A stretch of DNA of 64,000 nucleotides, from contig CM034240.1 in NCBI GenBank assembly GCA_019916065.1, positions 43,411,180 through 43,475,179 on the forward strand, in the 5' to 3' direction. Both the position numbers and the translations under genes were made by a program. The notes under the pieces are model-generated. The model made no database searches. It was not told where the DNA came from and worked only from the letters and a program-made list of their open reading frames with translations. Source of the DNA: Vitellaria paradoxa (taxonomy: Eukaryota; Streptophyta; Magnoliopsida; Ericales; Sapotaceae). This document shows, piece by piece, positions 40,440 to 51,842 of the stretch; positions within the stretch are counted from its first letter, which is position 1; each line of letters begins with the position of its first letter.

Positions 40440-42457
40440 AAATATTTAAACTGAAATTAGATCGATTTATTTTATTTTTCCTGAGCCGGGTTTGGCTTAA
40501 AGTAGTACTAAATTGGACATCTAGACCAGAGGCTCAGTTTTTTTTCTTCCTTTTATTTATTTTCTTTTTCTTCTCCTGTGACTCTTGGGCATTCTAAAAA
40601 AAAAGGGAGAAAGATAGAGAAAAAGGAAAGGAAAGAGAGAATAGAGAGAAAAAGTGGGTTATAGGAAGGAAAATCGGTGGATTGGGATAGTACTCGATGC
40701 CGTGAATGTCATAGTAGTGCCTGTTTCATGTGCTTTCGCTAGAGGTGGGAGAAATTGATGCCAAAAGTTTGAAGGCCAAAACTAAAGCCTTCTTATTTCT
40801 TTCTTTCTCTTCGGATTCAAGGTAGGTGGGATTTATATTTGTGTTCTGGGCATTGTTAGAATCATTTTGATGTATAATATGCTTGATTTGGTTAAGTATT
40901 GTGAGATTTGTAATATATACCTATGTATATATGAATGTGTATATATATGCATATATATGTGGAGATTTTACAAATATTTGACTTATTCTTCGATTAAATA
41001 TTATAAAAATATGTTATTGATATGTTTAAATGTTTATATATGATTAATTGTTGAGTTTAGGGTTTGGATGAGTGATTTGGGATAATTTTGAAGTTGGGTT
41101 TCCTTTAAAATGAACTCAGAAATTAAGCATTGGCTTTTGGTGTTCGTACTGCTACCTATGGTGTCTGGGTTGCAAGTTCTGGTGTTCAAACACTAGGTTG
41201 GCAAAATTTCTGAAAATGTCAAACTTGATTTTTAAATATATGTTTTGTATCCAAACTTAATTAATATTGATTTTTAAAGATAAAATGCACCCCAAATCAT
41301 CATCAAATCTAATGTGAATGCATATTTATATTAAAATAATATTTATCTACATGATTGAACATATCATGTGCATGGGACTGGGGTTACATCATTAGATTTT
41401 ATGTTGTGATTATTGATTGGATCAAGAGTGCGATATTGATATTATTGATGTGCCAGGGCATAGGTTATATGTATGGATGGGATCCTTGATTTTGAGAAAA
41501 ATAATAAAATGAGATTTTGAAAATATTGAACTATCCCCAATTGACATATATGAGTAAAGTTTAATTATTGGAATTGGGATGTTAATTTTGAGATATTATT
41601 TATATTGATTCTTGCTTGAACTAAACAAATACTTGACTAATGGTGTAACATGGTTCTCCAGTAGGAAGGTTAGGGGTATAAGACGGTTCTCTTGAGTCTT
41701 ACACTGGTGGGGTGTAACGATTTCCCGCTTATGATTATATATTGAGATTATCGTTTGTTGTATGCATTAAATGGTACAATTGGTAACCCAGTGCTTTGTT
41801 AAGCGTTACTTGTCCCATAATATGGTTGGGGGTAAGTGGAGATTAGAGTATGCATTGGCATTGCATTTCATCATTACTGATTGCATGAGATGGCATATAT
41901 TATTATTGTGTGTTAATATCCTAAAATTGTTAATTATAAGAATGTTTAATTTATAATTTAATGATGAAGAGTTAAGTTATGAACGTAAAATAATAAAGAT
42001 AGGAACTACGAGGATCTAATTCTCAAAGTGGAATACCTAGGCAGCTTATGTTTGAACAGTTTAAGTTCGATCTTAATTGTGAATAATAAATAATGGTATT
42101 TATTCTTATAAATTGAGTTGAATTATTTATATTATAGATTGTGAGACCCAAGTGTGAGTTTGCATCCTATCTTCACAACATCATTATTTTGAGAGATATA
42201 AGCATCATTATAGTATATGTTATGATTGTACAAACCTTTGATGTAGTCATTGGGAATGGTATTGAAGTGGATTATGTTATCGATAAATTAACGGTAATGT
42301 ATTCGAATATTATTTTCATATAGAAATGAATAATAATTTTGGATATATCGATGATTATAATTTATTGTGAATTGAATTTAGATTGGATTTTACTTACTTT
42401 ATTTAGTTTTCACATTATCACATCGTCCGTTCGGAATTTTGAGATTAGAGGTGTGAC
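40440..42457 (+). mobile_element. Possible degraded LTR-like segment
   Basis: The right end AGATTAGAGGTGTGACA resembles the GGTGTGACA termini of plant LTRs. The inside has motifs often seen in long LTRs, such as a GAGA-rich leader at about 40,605-40,660 and GGGGTGTAACGATTTCCC near 41,709. The left boundary is not visible, no coding domain is present, and no PBS or target duplication was found. The short open frames at 41,771-42,542 are not taken as genes. Confidence 0.3.
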
Positions 42458-42551
42458 AAAGTATATGTTTTTAAATATAAATTATGAATATAAATTATCA
42501 AAAAATATTTTTATTAAATATAATTTTATAAATTTATTTTAAATATATGTT

Positions 42552-42694
42552 TTAGGGTGCGTTTGGAGTGACAAAAAGTTAGATAAGTTATAGGTTCAAA
42601 ATTCGTGCAGTGAGATAAAAAGTGAATAACTTTAGAATTTTTTAGTATTTTTTACCATTTTCAGAAATTTTTTGTCACCCCAAATCGAGCTTTA
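42552..42694. repeat. MITE, family A, copy 4
   Basis: Both ends are clear: TTAGGGTGCGTTTGGAGTGA on the left and GTCACCCCAAATCGAGCTTTA on the right (about 20 bases each), giving the inverted pair GTTTGGAGTGACAAAA / TTTTGTCACCCCAAA. It contains the family core CAGTGAGATAAAAAGTGAAT. It is non-coding. Confidence 0.65.
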
Positions 42695-43619
42695 GATAAA
42701 ATGTTTGTTATAGATATATTTTTTAAATATAATTTTATGAATTTAAAATTAAAATTTATATTTATAATTTTAATATAACCTTTTAATTTAGATCTAGTTA
42801 AATTACATCATTAACTAATATATATGATTATCAAGTGATTCAAAAATAATATATTTATTAATATCTAGCTATATTTGTTTATGATATTTATCTAAATATA
42901 GTATTTAATGATACAATTTAAATAGAATTGAATTAAAAAGATATATTTAAAATTATAAAATTATGAATATAAATTATAATTTTAAATTCATAAAATTATA
43001 TTTAAAAAATATATTTTAAAATAAAGCATTATATATAAAATATATATTTAAAATTTAAAATAAATTCATAAAATTATATTTAATAAAAATATATTTTTAA
43101 TTTTTTAATTCATAATTTATATTTAAAAATAAACATTTTTTTGGTATTAGATGGGAGGAATAGACGTGCATTAACTATTATACCCTTGAGAGTGAGATGA
43201 AAAAGATCACATGACCTGTAGATGATAATTTTTTTTTTTTTTAACTTTAATGAATGGATTTAATGTTAGGATCAAATAGAACAGAATTGGATAGTTTAAA
43301 AATATAATATGTGTGATTGGAAGATCAAATAAGAAAAAAAAATGGGATAGTTTGAACGATATTTGCATGAAAAAAACTCTTTAAAATAATCGAATTTACG
43401 ATTTTCGGAAGATCGGGTATTTTGTGCACCCCGTGGCATCTACCACCCGCGTATTTCTGATTCCGGGAACACACGAACCGATCCGATCCAATCCGATCCG
43501 ATCTAGGAGAAGTCCAGTACACTTTTGATTTGGAAGCGGTGCTCGGAAAATAACATCAATTATTATATTATCCGACCATTTCATTAGCCTAATTTCGAAG
43601 CTCCGTGAAGGAATCAACA

Positions 43620-46600
43620 ATGGCGACGAGGTATTGGGTGGTTTCTCTCCCCGTTCAGAACTCGGCCTCGTCTCTATGGAGTCGCCTGCAGGAATCGATC
43701 TCCAAGCATGCCTTCGACACTCCTCTCTACAGGGTATATACTCCCCAACACACGGATATTCGTACTTGCCTGTGTGTGTATCTATAAATATTTGTATTCA
43801 GACTGAGATCCGTTCTTAAAAGTTCGAATTCTGCTGTGAATTTTGCAGTTCAATATCCCGAATCTCCGCGTTGGAACATTAGATTCTCTTTTAGCTCTCA
43901 GCGATGATCTCTTGAAGGTGAATTTTCCGAATTTAAGAATGCATTTTTGTCGTGATTTTAAGCCGGCGTGTTGAGATTTGTGTAATTCGATGCGAGAGGG
44001 TTTTTGCAGTCCAATGCGTTCATCGAAGGCGTGTCTCACAAGATACGTCGTCAGATCGAGGAGTTGGAGAGGGTTTCGGGTGTGGTCAGTAGTTCATTGA
44101 CGGTTGATGGAGTTCCAGTTGATTCATATCTGACTAGGTAATGGCATTTTCAGTGATTACAATTGAAGAATTTGGATATCAGAGGTAAATGATTCTGATA
44201 AATTGTATATATATATAATTTTACTTTGATCCGTCTGGTGTAGATTTGTGTGGGATGAAGCGAAGTACCCAACCATGTCTCCGCTCAAGGAGATTGTAGA
44301 TGGAATTCATATTCAAATTGCCAAGATTGAAGATGAGCTCAAGGTATGCCATTTCAGTATGTGAATCATGGATCATTATCCGATAATAAGTGTTTCTCAA
44401 GGCATGGTTTGGAACCCAATTAACTTACTTTTTTTTAGCTAGCTAAAAAAAAAGTAAGCTATTTTTTGCGTTTGAGAGGCCAAGCTAATTATAGCTAAAT
44501 TTGTATATTGGCATTTATACCTTGATACTTCAAAATATTTTCTAAAATTACCTTTGAAGTCACAAATACTCTAACTCCTCAAAATCTGAAAGAATGGGTC
44601 GACCCACCAATTCAGAGGGGTCGACTCCTTTCTGGTAGTGTGACCAAAGGTAATCTGATAATTTTAAAAAGATGATGAAATAGTTGTTATAGTGTTACTA
44701 CAAAATAGCCGACTAGTAGCCGGGGTTTCCAAACGGCGCCTTAGTATTTCTGTAAGGCAATCAAACAGTTCTTCTGAACATTTTTATCTTGTGATATCAA
44801 AGGAGCTTAAGCATTGGTCCACGAACAATGCTTCTACAACTAGGGTGAAGCATGCAAAGAAATGGAAATTATTTGATTTGCTAAAAAAGGACAAGCCACA
44901 ATGACTTATCATGATAGCATAACATAGGTCTATCTAATGTCAAACAATATTAGTTTGACAAAGAACAACAAAGGGGATTTGGTGCGACAAGTGGAATTCA
45001 ATTCGAAAACACCAAAGGAAAGACAAGGAGGAGGAGAGAGAAGGATTCTATTTATTATTATTATTATTTTTAAATTTAAAAATAAACTCAATTTTTTTAG
45101 ACAAACACATAAACACCCTTATTTTATTTTATTTATTTATTTTTAAAAACAGCTTGACTACTGTAGCAACTCAGATATTGTAGTAGTTACAGTAATGTAA
45201 CAGAACAGAAGGTTAAAAAAAAATGCTGCACCCTACTTTTGAATTTTGGAGTCATCCTCACATGCGTTTGTGATACTCCATGTGAAGAAGAGGAAGTTAG
45301 AGAGATAAAGACTGAGACGACATCGAGGAGAGAAGAGAGAAGGAATGTGGGCTGGGGAATAAGATTGGACACTATAAGGAACAGAAAAATAATCTGAAAA
45401 GCAAGAACAGCGGGTGCCGAGAGCTGCAAAAAGGTTGCAAAATCTGTGAAGATCTAACGCATGAGTTGCAAAATCAAAGGAACAATTCTGGTATTTCAAA
45501 TTTGTTACTGGGATATTACTGGAGGTTGCTGGATATCATATCCTAGAAACCAAAGAGATGAGACACCTTAAGTGTCTACCCAAGATTGAAAACCATTGGC
45601 TTTGATATCATGTTAGAATTCAAAAATACAGAAAATAGAGAGAGAAGAAAGAATTATATTATTAAAGATTGATGATTACACTATACAACTGATGCCTTCA
45701 TATAGGCAAAAGAAATCACCAAAAATAAAGAAAATACAAGGAACATAAATTCTAAAAATAGAGCACAAATCAAGGTTCAAAGCATTTAGGGATATTATCT
45801 CAATTTTATTAGTTGATTTTATTCTCTAACGTATGTTATCTTCTAATAATTGTGAGAAGTGTAAAGAAAACGTTTATGATTGTCTTGCATGCATATTTGT
45901 GGCCTTCTTAGAGAGCTGGATACAAAGGTTCTCAGGAGTGTGGATAGTTTAAATAAAGGTGAATTTAAATGGGTTTTGGTCATCGAATTTTGGGAGATTC
46001 AATTGGTTTTGAATTGATGCATTATGTTATTTACAAGAGGACAAACTACATCTAAATATCTTGCCATATCTAACAATAATCTATGCAAACTGTAACAAAG
46101 AATGTAATTTAAGCTTGAAAAGTGCTTTCTTTTGAAATGGGCGATGATTCCACTCTCCTTAAATGCTCTGCGTGGAACACAACTTAGTTGCTAGCCAAGC
46201 CTTTCTCCTCTCTATCCACACCCTACCCCTATTATGCAAAAAACTTAGGGATTCTTCTTGGAAAATCTTAAATGATTTCGAGTTTTAAATGCCAAAATCT
46301 CCATCCATATCTAGGAGCAATCATTTGGAATCTTAACAACCATAAATTTCCGCCTTTTAGCTAGTGCTTGGAGTGCCATTGCACCCATAGTGAAGCTTTA
46401 TCTGTGCAAATAACCCACAGGTGCCTTAACATTGCAGCCTTATTCTAGTCTTTTATTCTTCTGCGTCCAAGGCCTCCCTAATTTTTAGAACATCATATGG
46501 TATCCCAAGCCACTTTACTCCTAGTTTTCTTTAGCTATTGCTCAACATTAGACCACAAAAATCTTAAGAATTTGTTTAATTTTGGTGCAATCGTGCTTTG

Positions 46601-49600
46601 GAAATATAAAGTGAATGCTTCAATAATTTTGTATGCTGAAGAGAGTGGATTTAATCACTGGAAATATGATGACATAACATAAAGATTTAGTGATCTTGCT
46701 TTTAATCCGAGAGAGTGTTTTGTTAAGAAGTTATTTGTAGACTTCAATTTTTTATTTAGTTGAGATAAGGGCATTCCCAGTATTTACCTAGGAGCACTCT
46801 AAGTTGAAATCCCAAGATAGAGCACAAGTGCTACTTAGCTTCTTGAAGACCAGTGATATATGTGTTACTTTCCGAATTATTAGGAAGTAAAAAGTATGGA
46901 ACTCCATTAAGGCCTTCTTGATGGTCTGAAAATGGGATGCTGTTGGATTAGTGAGGATGAGTAAATCATCCGTTGGATAACTGAGGATGAATAAATCATT
47001 AACAATGCATGTGTGATTCATTATTTTTTTTTTGTTGTTGGGGGGGGGGGTTGAAGGCACTTGGGATTTGGGTGACACTTTTAGACATGAAATGTGAACA
47101 TGACTTGAACCCACTACGTACTTGGCGAGTTAGGGTTGAGCATAAACGGATTCGCGTCATGAATTGGTCAACTTGTTTTTTGACACAGTTGTGACTAGGG
47201 TGAATTTGTGTAAAAAATGAGTCAACTTGTTTGCTAAAGTCGTAGTTCATATAAGTTTCACTAGGGCTCCAGCAAAATGGCAGAGCACAGCAGAATGAGT
47301 CTATGCAGCTTGCTTGGACATGGCCAGTTTGAACTTGGCCTGGTGCATAGTTCATTGCAAACCAATGAGAAGTCATTTGGATAAATTTAAACCAACAGTA
47401 ACTCAGGACCTTTCTACCCTATTTTCCAAAAAATGCATAGAAGCTTTATTTATTTATTTTTTTCGTATTTGTCTTGAGACTAAAGTGTCATTCTCATTCT
47501 TAGTCTGGTGTGTTTTTTTTTTTTTTTGGGGGGGGGGGGTGTTCAATCATTTAGGAATAAAGCTACATAGAAGTATTAGAAGTATTTTAGTTGCATTGAT
47601 TTTGGAATTGAATCACTTTAGGCTAAAAGAAAATTTTACGTTTTTAAACTCCAACAATTTGTTTTATAAAGGGATATAATCAAAGATCCAGTTTGGATAT
47701 ACATGGCTTGCCTCTCCATAGAATAAAAAGTTTGTCTTGTCTTGACTGTGCAGTTGGGGGATAGGGGTATAGAACTAGATTTATACTCTTTTTTGAATTT
47801 TGTTAACCATATGTCTTTATAGTGGAGCTATTCTTTTTTGGTAAGTAGCTGGCATTAGGAATGGAAATGAGCCGAGTCGATTCAAACTTTAGCTTGTTCA
47901 AGCTCGACTTGAATAAAAATAAAGTGGCTCAAGCTCAAGCTCAGCTTGCAAATAGCTCGAGCCAAACAAGCTTCTAAAATTATAAAGGCTTAATAATCAT
48001 CTTTTAATTTATAAAATTAAGATGCCATTTTGGAATGATTTATTCTTAATTAATAAAATTTACTTTTATTATATAAGGCTTACAATAGGAATATGCATGG
48101 CCCAACAACATAACTTCCATTAGTTAGTAGGCCCTTTTTTATAAGAGGTAAAACTTGAAAATTTTATGTAATTGCGTGATGTGGGACAAATGCAAAATGG
48201 GACGGAGAGAAATGCTAAAATTATTTTTCCAGCAAGCTTCTGAGCAGCTTAAATCTTGAACTTGGCTTGAAATTTAATCGAGCCAAAATTAAAGCTTGAG
48301 TTTGATTTGAATGAAGTTCGAATTGAGCTCAAATTGAGCCATTATCAAGTCAAGCTCGAATAGCTCGCAAATATTTTGGCTTGAATCTACCCCTAGTTGG
48401 AATTCCCTTAATGCCTTCTATTAAAATCATTTTATTTATTAAAAAAAAAGATCTATTCTGTGGATATATGTGGTGATTTGTGCATAGACTCAATGTTTAT
48501 GTATGTATTTTTGTGAAAGATCTAGCCATTTAACTCATGGCACTACTGCCTTCTTTGAGCAATTACCTTATTTTTGAGCCAAACAGTGGATCTCCTTTGA
48601 GCTTGAGCAGATCAGCGTTATCCTGTGCTGAACGGTTTGGTTGAGTGACCATACAAGTCTAATGCAATCTTTGCCAATGTAAAAATAATTATGTGAAATC
48701 TTTCCTACAATTTCTCAGTTTATAGTTTGTTGTACATTTATGCAATTGGTTTGATTGGCTCTATTTCACGATAGAGGTACGCTTAAGGATTTAAATCACT
48801 TGAGGATTACTTACAAACAATCTAGTGCATGAATCTCTCACATTTTGGGGTTTGGGGAGGGTCAGATACTTAGAAGGCATTGTACTTAATGTGGAACCTC
48901 TACACTAGCTTAGAACGCAGTGTGCTTATCCAGGAAATGAAGTACATTATTACCCATCCACCTGGAATGAACTTATTTTTTTTTTCTTTTTTTGATAAGT
49001 TATATTAAAAGTATCAAGGGATGCCACCTAATTCAAAAAGGTCTTAAAAATAAAGCATAAATTTAAACCACCATATGTTTATAAAAGACAAAAAATTATG
49101 TAAATCTAGTTTCTTTCCCCTGAGATCCATATATAAAAAATAGTGAAAAGAGTACTTTTCATCCTATGTGATGGAAGTTTTTATGCCTTGAAATGATCTT
49201 TTGTGCCTCTTCTCTCAAATGAGCTACCCTAGTGAAGGGGAACAGTTCTCCATGCTTACCTTCTTCTTCCATCAACATGAATATCCCACCAAAGTTTCAC
49301 CTCTAGAATACACATTGTGCTTTAGAACAAGATAAAACTAAATCCTATAGTTTCGTGGAACATGACTAACGGATGAAAAGGCACATGGAATGAACAAATC
49401 TAGGTCCAAAAATTTATAAGCTTTTGTTTATTGCACTTGTAGTCTTTGTCTAGGAAGCATAGACTATCGTCAGGGTGTTGAGTCAGATTCATGAGGGTTT
49501 TAGACACGTGGCAAACATGCCATGAACAAGTGTCGGACTTGCTTTTTGCGGTTTCTATCTTTATATATATATATATATATATATATGTTCAGGTACAACT

Positions 49601-51100
49601 TGGATACGTCAAAAACTCGTTTTAAGCACATGTTCGACTTATCTTTAAAAAAAAGTTATTTTTTTAATAATTTTTTCTCTTAACTTCTAAGTTATTGAAT
49701 ATAGTTTATTGTCAATTTTTTTAATGTAATGCAATCATTATGTGACTTCTTTGTTGACTTTTAGCATATGAAGTACAGAGTTTTTAATTTTAATTAGTGT
49801 TATACTTATGAAAACAAAATTTTAGTGTTATATTGCATTATTTCTATTATACTTGACTAAAATATTAATATTAAGGTATGTAAAAAAAATACAAAAAATA
49901 TATAATTTTGCAATCCTAGTTGTGTCGTGTCTTGCAATATTTGAAAATCACTGAATCAGCACATCTATGTCGTGTCGTGTCAGTGTCTCGGGTAAATGTT
50001 GGTGCTTGTTAGGTATTTATTCATTGATAATTTTCTGTAATTATAACTCATTTGTGCATGCCAATTGTTTTCTGGATGTGATAGGTTCGTGTTGCTGAGT
50101 ATAACAATGTGCGCAGTCAACTTAATGCCATAAACAGAAAGCAGAGTGGGAGGTACGTCACACTGTTGGTTTTTTGGTTGGCATCTCAAATTAAAGCTTT
50201 AAGCATTTTTCCTAGATTTTGTAGTTGATTTGAACTTATTCTTATTCCAGCTTGGCTGTTCGTGATCTCTCCAATTTAGTGAAGCCGCAGGATATCATCG
50301 TGTCAGAGCATTTAACAACTCTCCTTGCTGTCGTTCCCAAATATTCACAAAAGGATTGGTTGTCAAGCTATGAGACTCTCACTACCTATGTGGTACAAAA
50401 TTCATTTTCTGTTTATGATATACCTTATGTTGTGGTGGTCAGTTCATTTGCAATGGCGTGGTTGCTTCAATTGCTACACCGCAGATGAATTTGGCAAATT
50501 CACTAAGGATTAAGGAATCCTGCCTGCTGGCTGCTACATATTTTGTGAATGAGAGCTGCCATCTTTCTTGGTTGTGTTTTGTCTGTAATTTATATAATTG
50601 AATGCATTTGCTCATCTTGGTTCAGTAATTCTCCCTTTTGATTGAACAAATTGTTTTAGGTTCCCAGATCTTCCAAGAAGCTATACGAGGACAATGAATA
50701 TGCTCTTTATACTGTAACACTGTTCAATCGTGACGCTGATAACTTTAGAACTAAGGCTCGGGAAAGAGGTTTTCAAGTGAGTTTGTCACTCTAGCAGCCT
50801 TTGTTTTTTTCTATGGTTGCTAAGATAATATTTTTAGCCTATATTTTGTTGAATTTAAGAATTTCCTGCTCCTTTCTTTGGTCAGATAAATGGTGCATGA
50901 CTAATATGTCAAAGCTAATGATTTTGGTAGTAGGTGTCTTCTTATGTACTCTGTTTGATTTGCTTATGATTCAGATCCGGGACTTTGAACATAATCCAGA
51001 AACACAAGAGAGCCGGAAGCAGGAGATGGAAAAGTTGATGCAAGATCAGGATACACTCAGAAGTTCTCTTTTGCAATGGTGCTATGCTAGCTATGGGGAG
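43620..51100 (+). CDS. VHA-C: V-type proton ATPase subunit C (DET3 type), exons 1-8 only
   Basis: Subunit C of the V1 sector clamps the peripheral stalks to the V0 collar and controls assembly of the endomembrane/vacuolar proton pump. Exons: 43620-43733, 43849-43917, 44010-44137, 44244-44343, 50085-50152, 50251-50392, 50660-50776 and 50975-51100, all GT-AG and in frame with no stop: 288 codons. Family sequence is visible throughout: RYWVVSLPV at the start, FNIPNLRVGTLDSLL, LTVDGVPVDSYLTRFVWDEA, NAINRKQSGSLAVRDLSNLV, LLAVVPKYSQKDWL, EYALYTVTLF and SSLLQWCYASYGE. Full plant proteins have about 375 residues, so about 87 C-terminal residues are missing; no matching exon was found between 51,101 and 64,000. 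Exon 8 ends at a good donor, so intron 8 may run through the retrotransposons and out of the window, or the gene may be truncated. The start ATG matches the conserved N-terminus. Intron 4 is unusually long at 5.7 kb. Confidence 0.92.
45611..45831 (-). mobile_element. Old LTR fragment with adjoining primer-binding site
   Basis: On the minus strand the segment starts (C)GTTAGAGAATAAAATC and ends TTTTTGAATTCTAACA, a ~221-bp LTR with TGTTAG/CTAACA-type ends. It is followed at once by TGATATCAAAGCC, which matches the usual initiator-methionine tRNA primer-binding site TGGTATCAGAGCC at 11 of 13 bases. So this is a 5' LTR plus the first bases of the internal region. No second LTR or coding region was found; the rest is lost. 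Confidence 0.55.
47856..48395. repeat. MITE rich in AGCTCGAGC words
   Basis: The segment starts TAGGAATGGAAATGAGCCGA and ends, on the minus strand, TAGGGGTAGATTCAAGCC, imperfect inverted ends. Both sides are filled with CAAGCTCGACTTG / GAGCTCAAATTGAGCC words in both orientations, a pattern familiar from plant MITEs with 'GGGGTGTAAATGAGCC'-type ends. It lies in intron 4 of VHA-C and is non-coding. Confidence 0.5.
49460..49990. repeat. Repeat with GTCGTGTCGTGTC-type end
   Basis: The right side reads GTCGTGTCGTGTCAGTGTC (about 49,970-49,987), and the left part has TTAGACACGTGGCAAAC and GTGTCGGACTTG. A related segment, CGACATGACATGACACCGAC, lies at about 58,150. Repeats with such ends are common plant MITEs. 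The limits here are approximate. Confidence 0.35.
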
Positions 51101-51262
51101 GTACTACTCTTCTTGTAGAACTAGACTAAAGTATTAGGTGGTTTTTGGTGATATATTTGATCAAACCAATGAAAATGAAATTCATGAAAATAGGAGAATA
51201 AGAAGAGAACGAGAAAAAGAGGAGGATGACTTTGATTTTCATTCAATGCTTAAGTTGCCTAG

Positions 51263-51829
51263 TGTGGGGGAGGTCAGGGTGGAGTAAGTCCAATCTTTTC
51301 TGGGAATTATGTTGAGTATCAAGCAACGGTGAGACCACTGGAGTTCGGCGGAGAGGAAAGAACCAGAGACAATCTGGAACAAAAGAGAGAGAGAGAGAGA
51401 GTAAGGATGGTAGTGGTTAGATGCTTGGTGTATTCTTTATGCCAGACCTTCTTGAGGAGGAGGGTTTATATATACGAGGATAGAGTCTTTTAGGCAAGAA
51501 TGTCTAGTCCCGATACAATGGACCCAAGGAAAGGCAAGAGTCGCCCATTTAATTTTCTCTCTCTAGATTGGTTGGATGAATTTCAACGGTCCCTGGTTCT
51601 AGCCTCCAATCTATTGAACCTCCAATGGTCCCGCTAGTCATTAATTCTCTCCTCGGACCTTGTTCCAAGTCTAAGGAAAGGTGTACATTCTTGTGATGGA
51701 ATTATTAGCGTGGATGGACTAACGTCAATTGTCCTACGTGTAATTAATGATGACGTGGCGTGTGGGATTTCATACCGCGGTGTGGTTATAATAATCTTGG
51801 GATGTTTAACTATACCCCGGGTACCCACA
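51263..51829 (-). repeat. 3' LTR of the gag-only element
   Basis: On the plus strand it starts TGTGGGGGAGGTCAGGGTGG and ends CCCCGGGTACCCACA, that is TG...CA in either direction. It is matched by 57,297-57,854 with scattered substitutions and a longer GA run in this copy. The visible divergence says the insertion is not very recent. Confidence 0.9.
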
Positions 51830-51842
51830 AAAGTCCCCTGTG
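51830..51842 (-). other. Polypurine-tract-like site of the gag-only element
   Basis: The minus strand reads CACAGGGGACTTT directly before the LTR start TGTGGGTACC. It is short and not fully purine but sits exactly where the plus-strand primer site belongs and agrees with the gag orientation. Confidence 0.4.

Larger units (their letters stand above)
38648..43619. other. Intergenic region between LCB2 and VHA-C
   Basis: The first ~220 bases are the likely LCB2 3' untranslated region. After that there is no supported gene. It holds low-complexity DNA to about 40,440, a possible LTR-like segment to 42,457, a family A MITE at 42,552, and very AT-rich DNA to 43,140. Just upstream of VHA-C, at about 43,477-43,503, the word GATCC recurs in CGATCCGATCCAATCCGATC, a small tandem repeat in the promoter or leader. 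Confidence 0.5.
44344..50084 (+). other. 5.7-kb intron 4 of VHA-C with repeat insertions
   Basis: Bounded by the donor AAG|GTATGC and acceptor ATAG|GTTCGT that join exons 4 and 5 in frame. The intron holds an old LTR fragment (45,611-45,831), a 'GAGCTCGAGC'-rich MITE (47,856-48,395), a 'GTCGTGTCGTGTC'-containing repeat ending near 49,990, T/G homopolymer junctions and an (AT)n run near 49,565. The other small introns of this gene are ordinary in size, so most of this length is inserted DNA. Open frames inside it have no recognisable domain. Confidence 0.75.

Noticed and set aside
46788..47679. Frames of 100-125 codons inside VHA-C intron 4
   Set aside because: They overlap on both strands, contain homopolymer G and T runs and show no domain.
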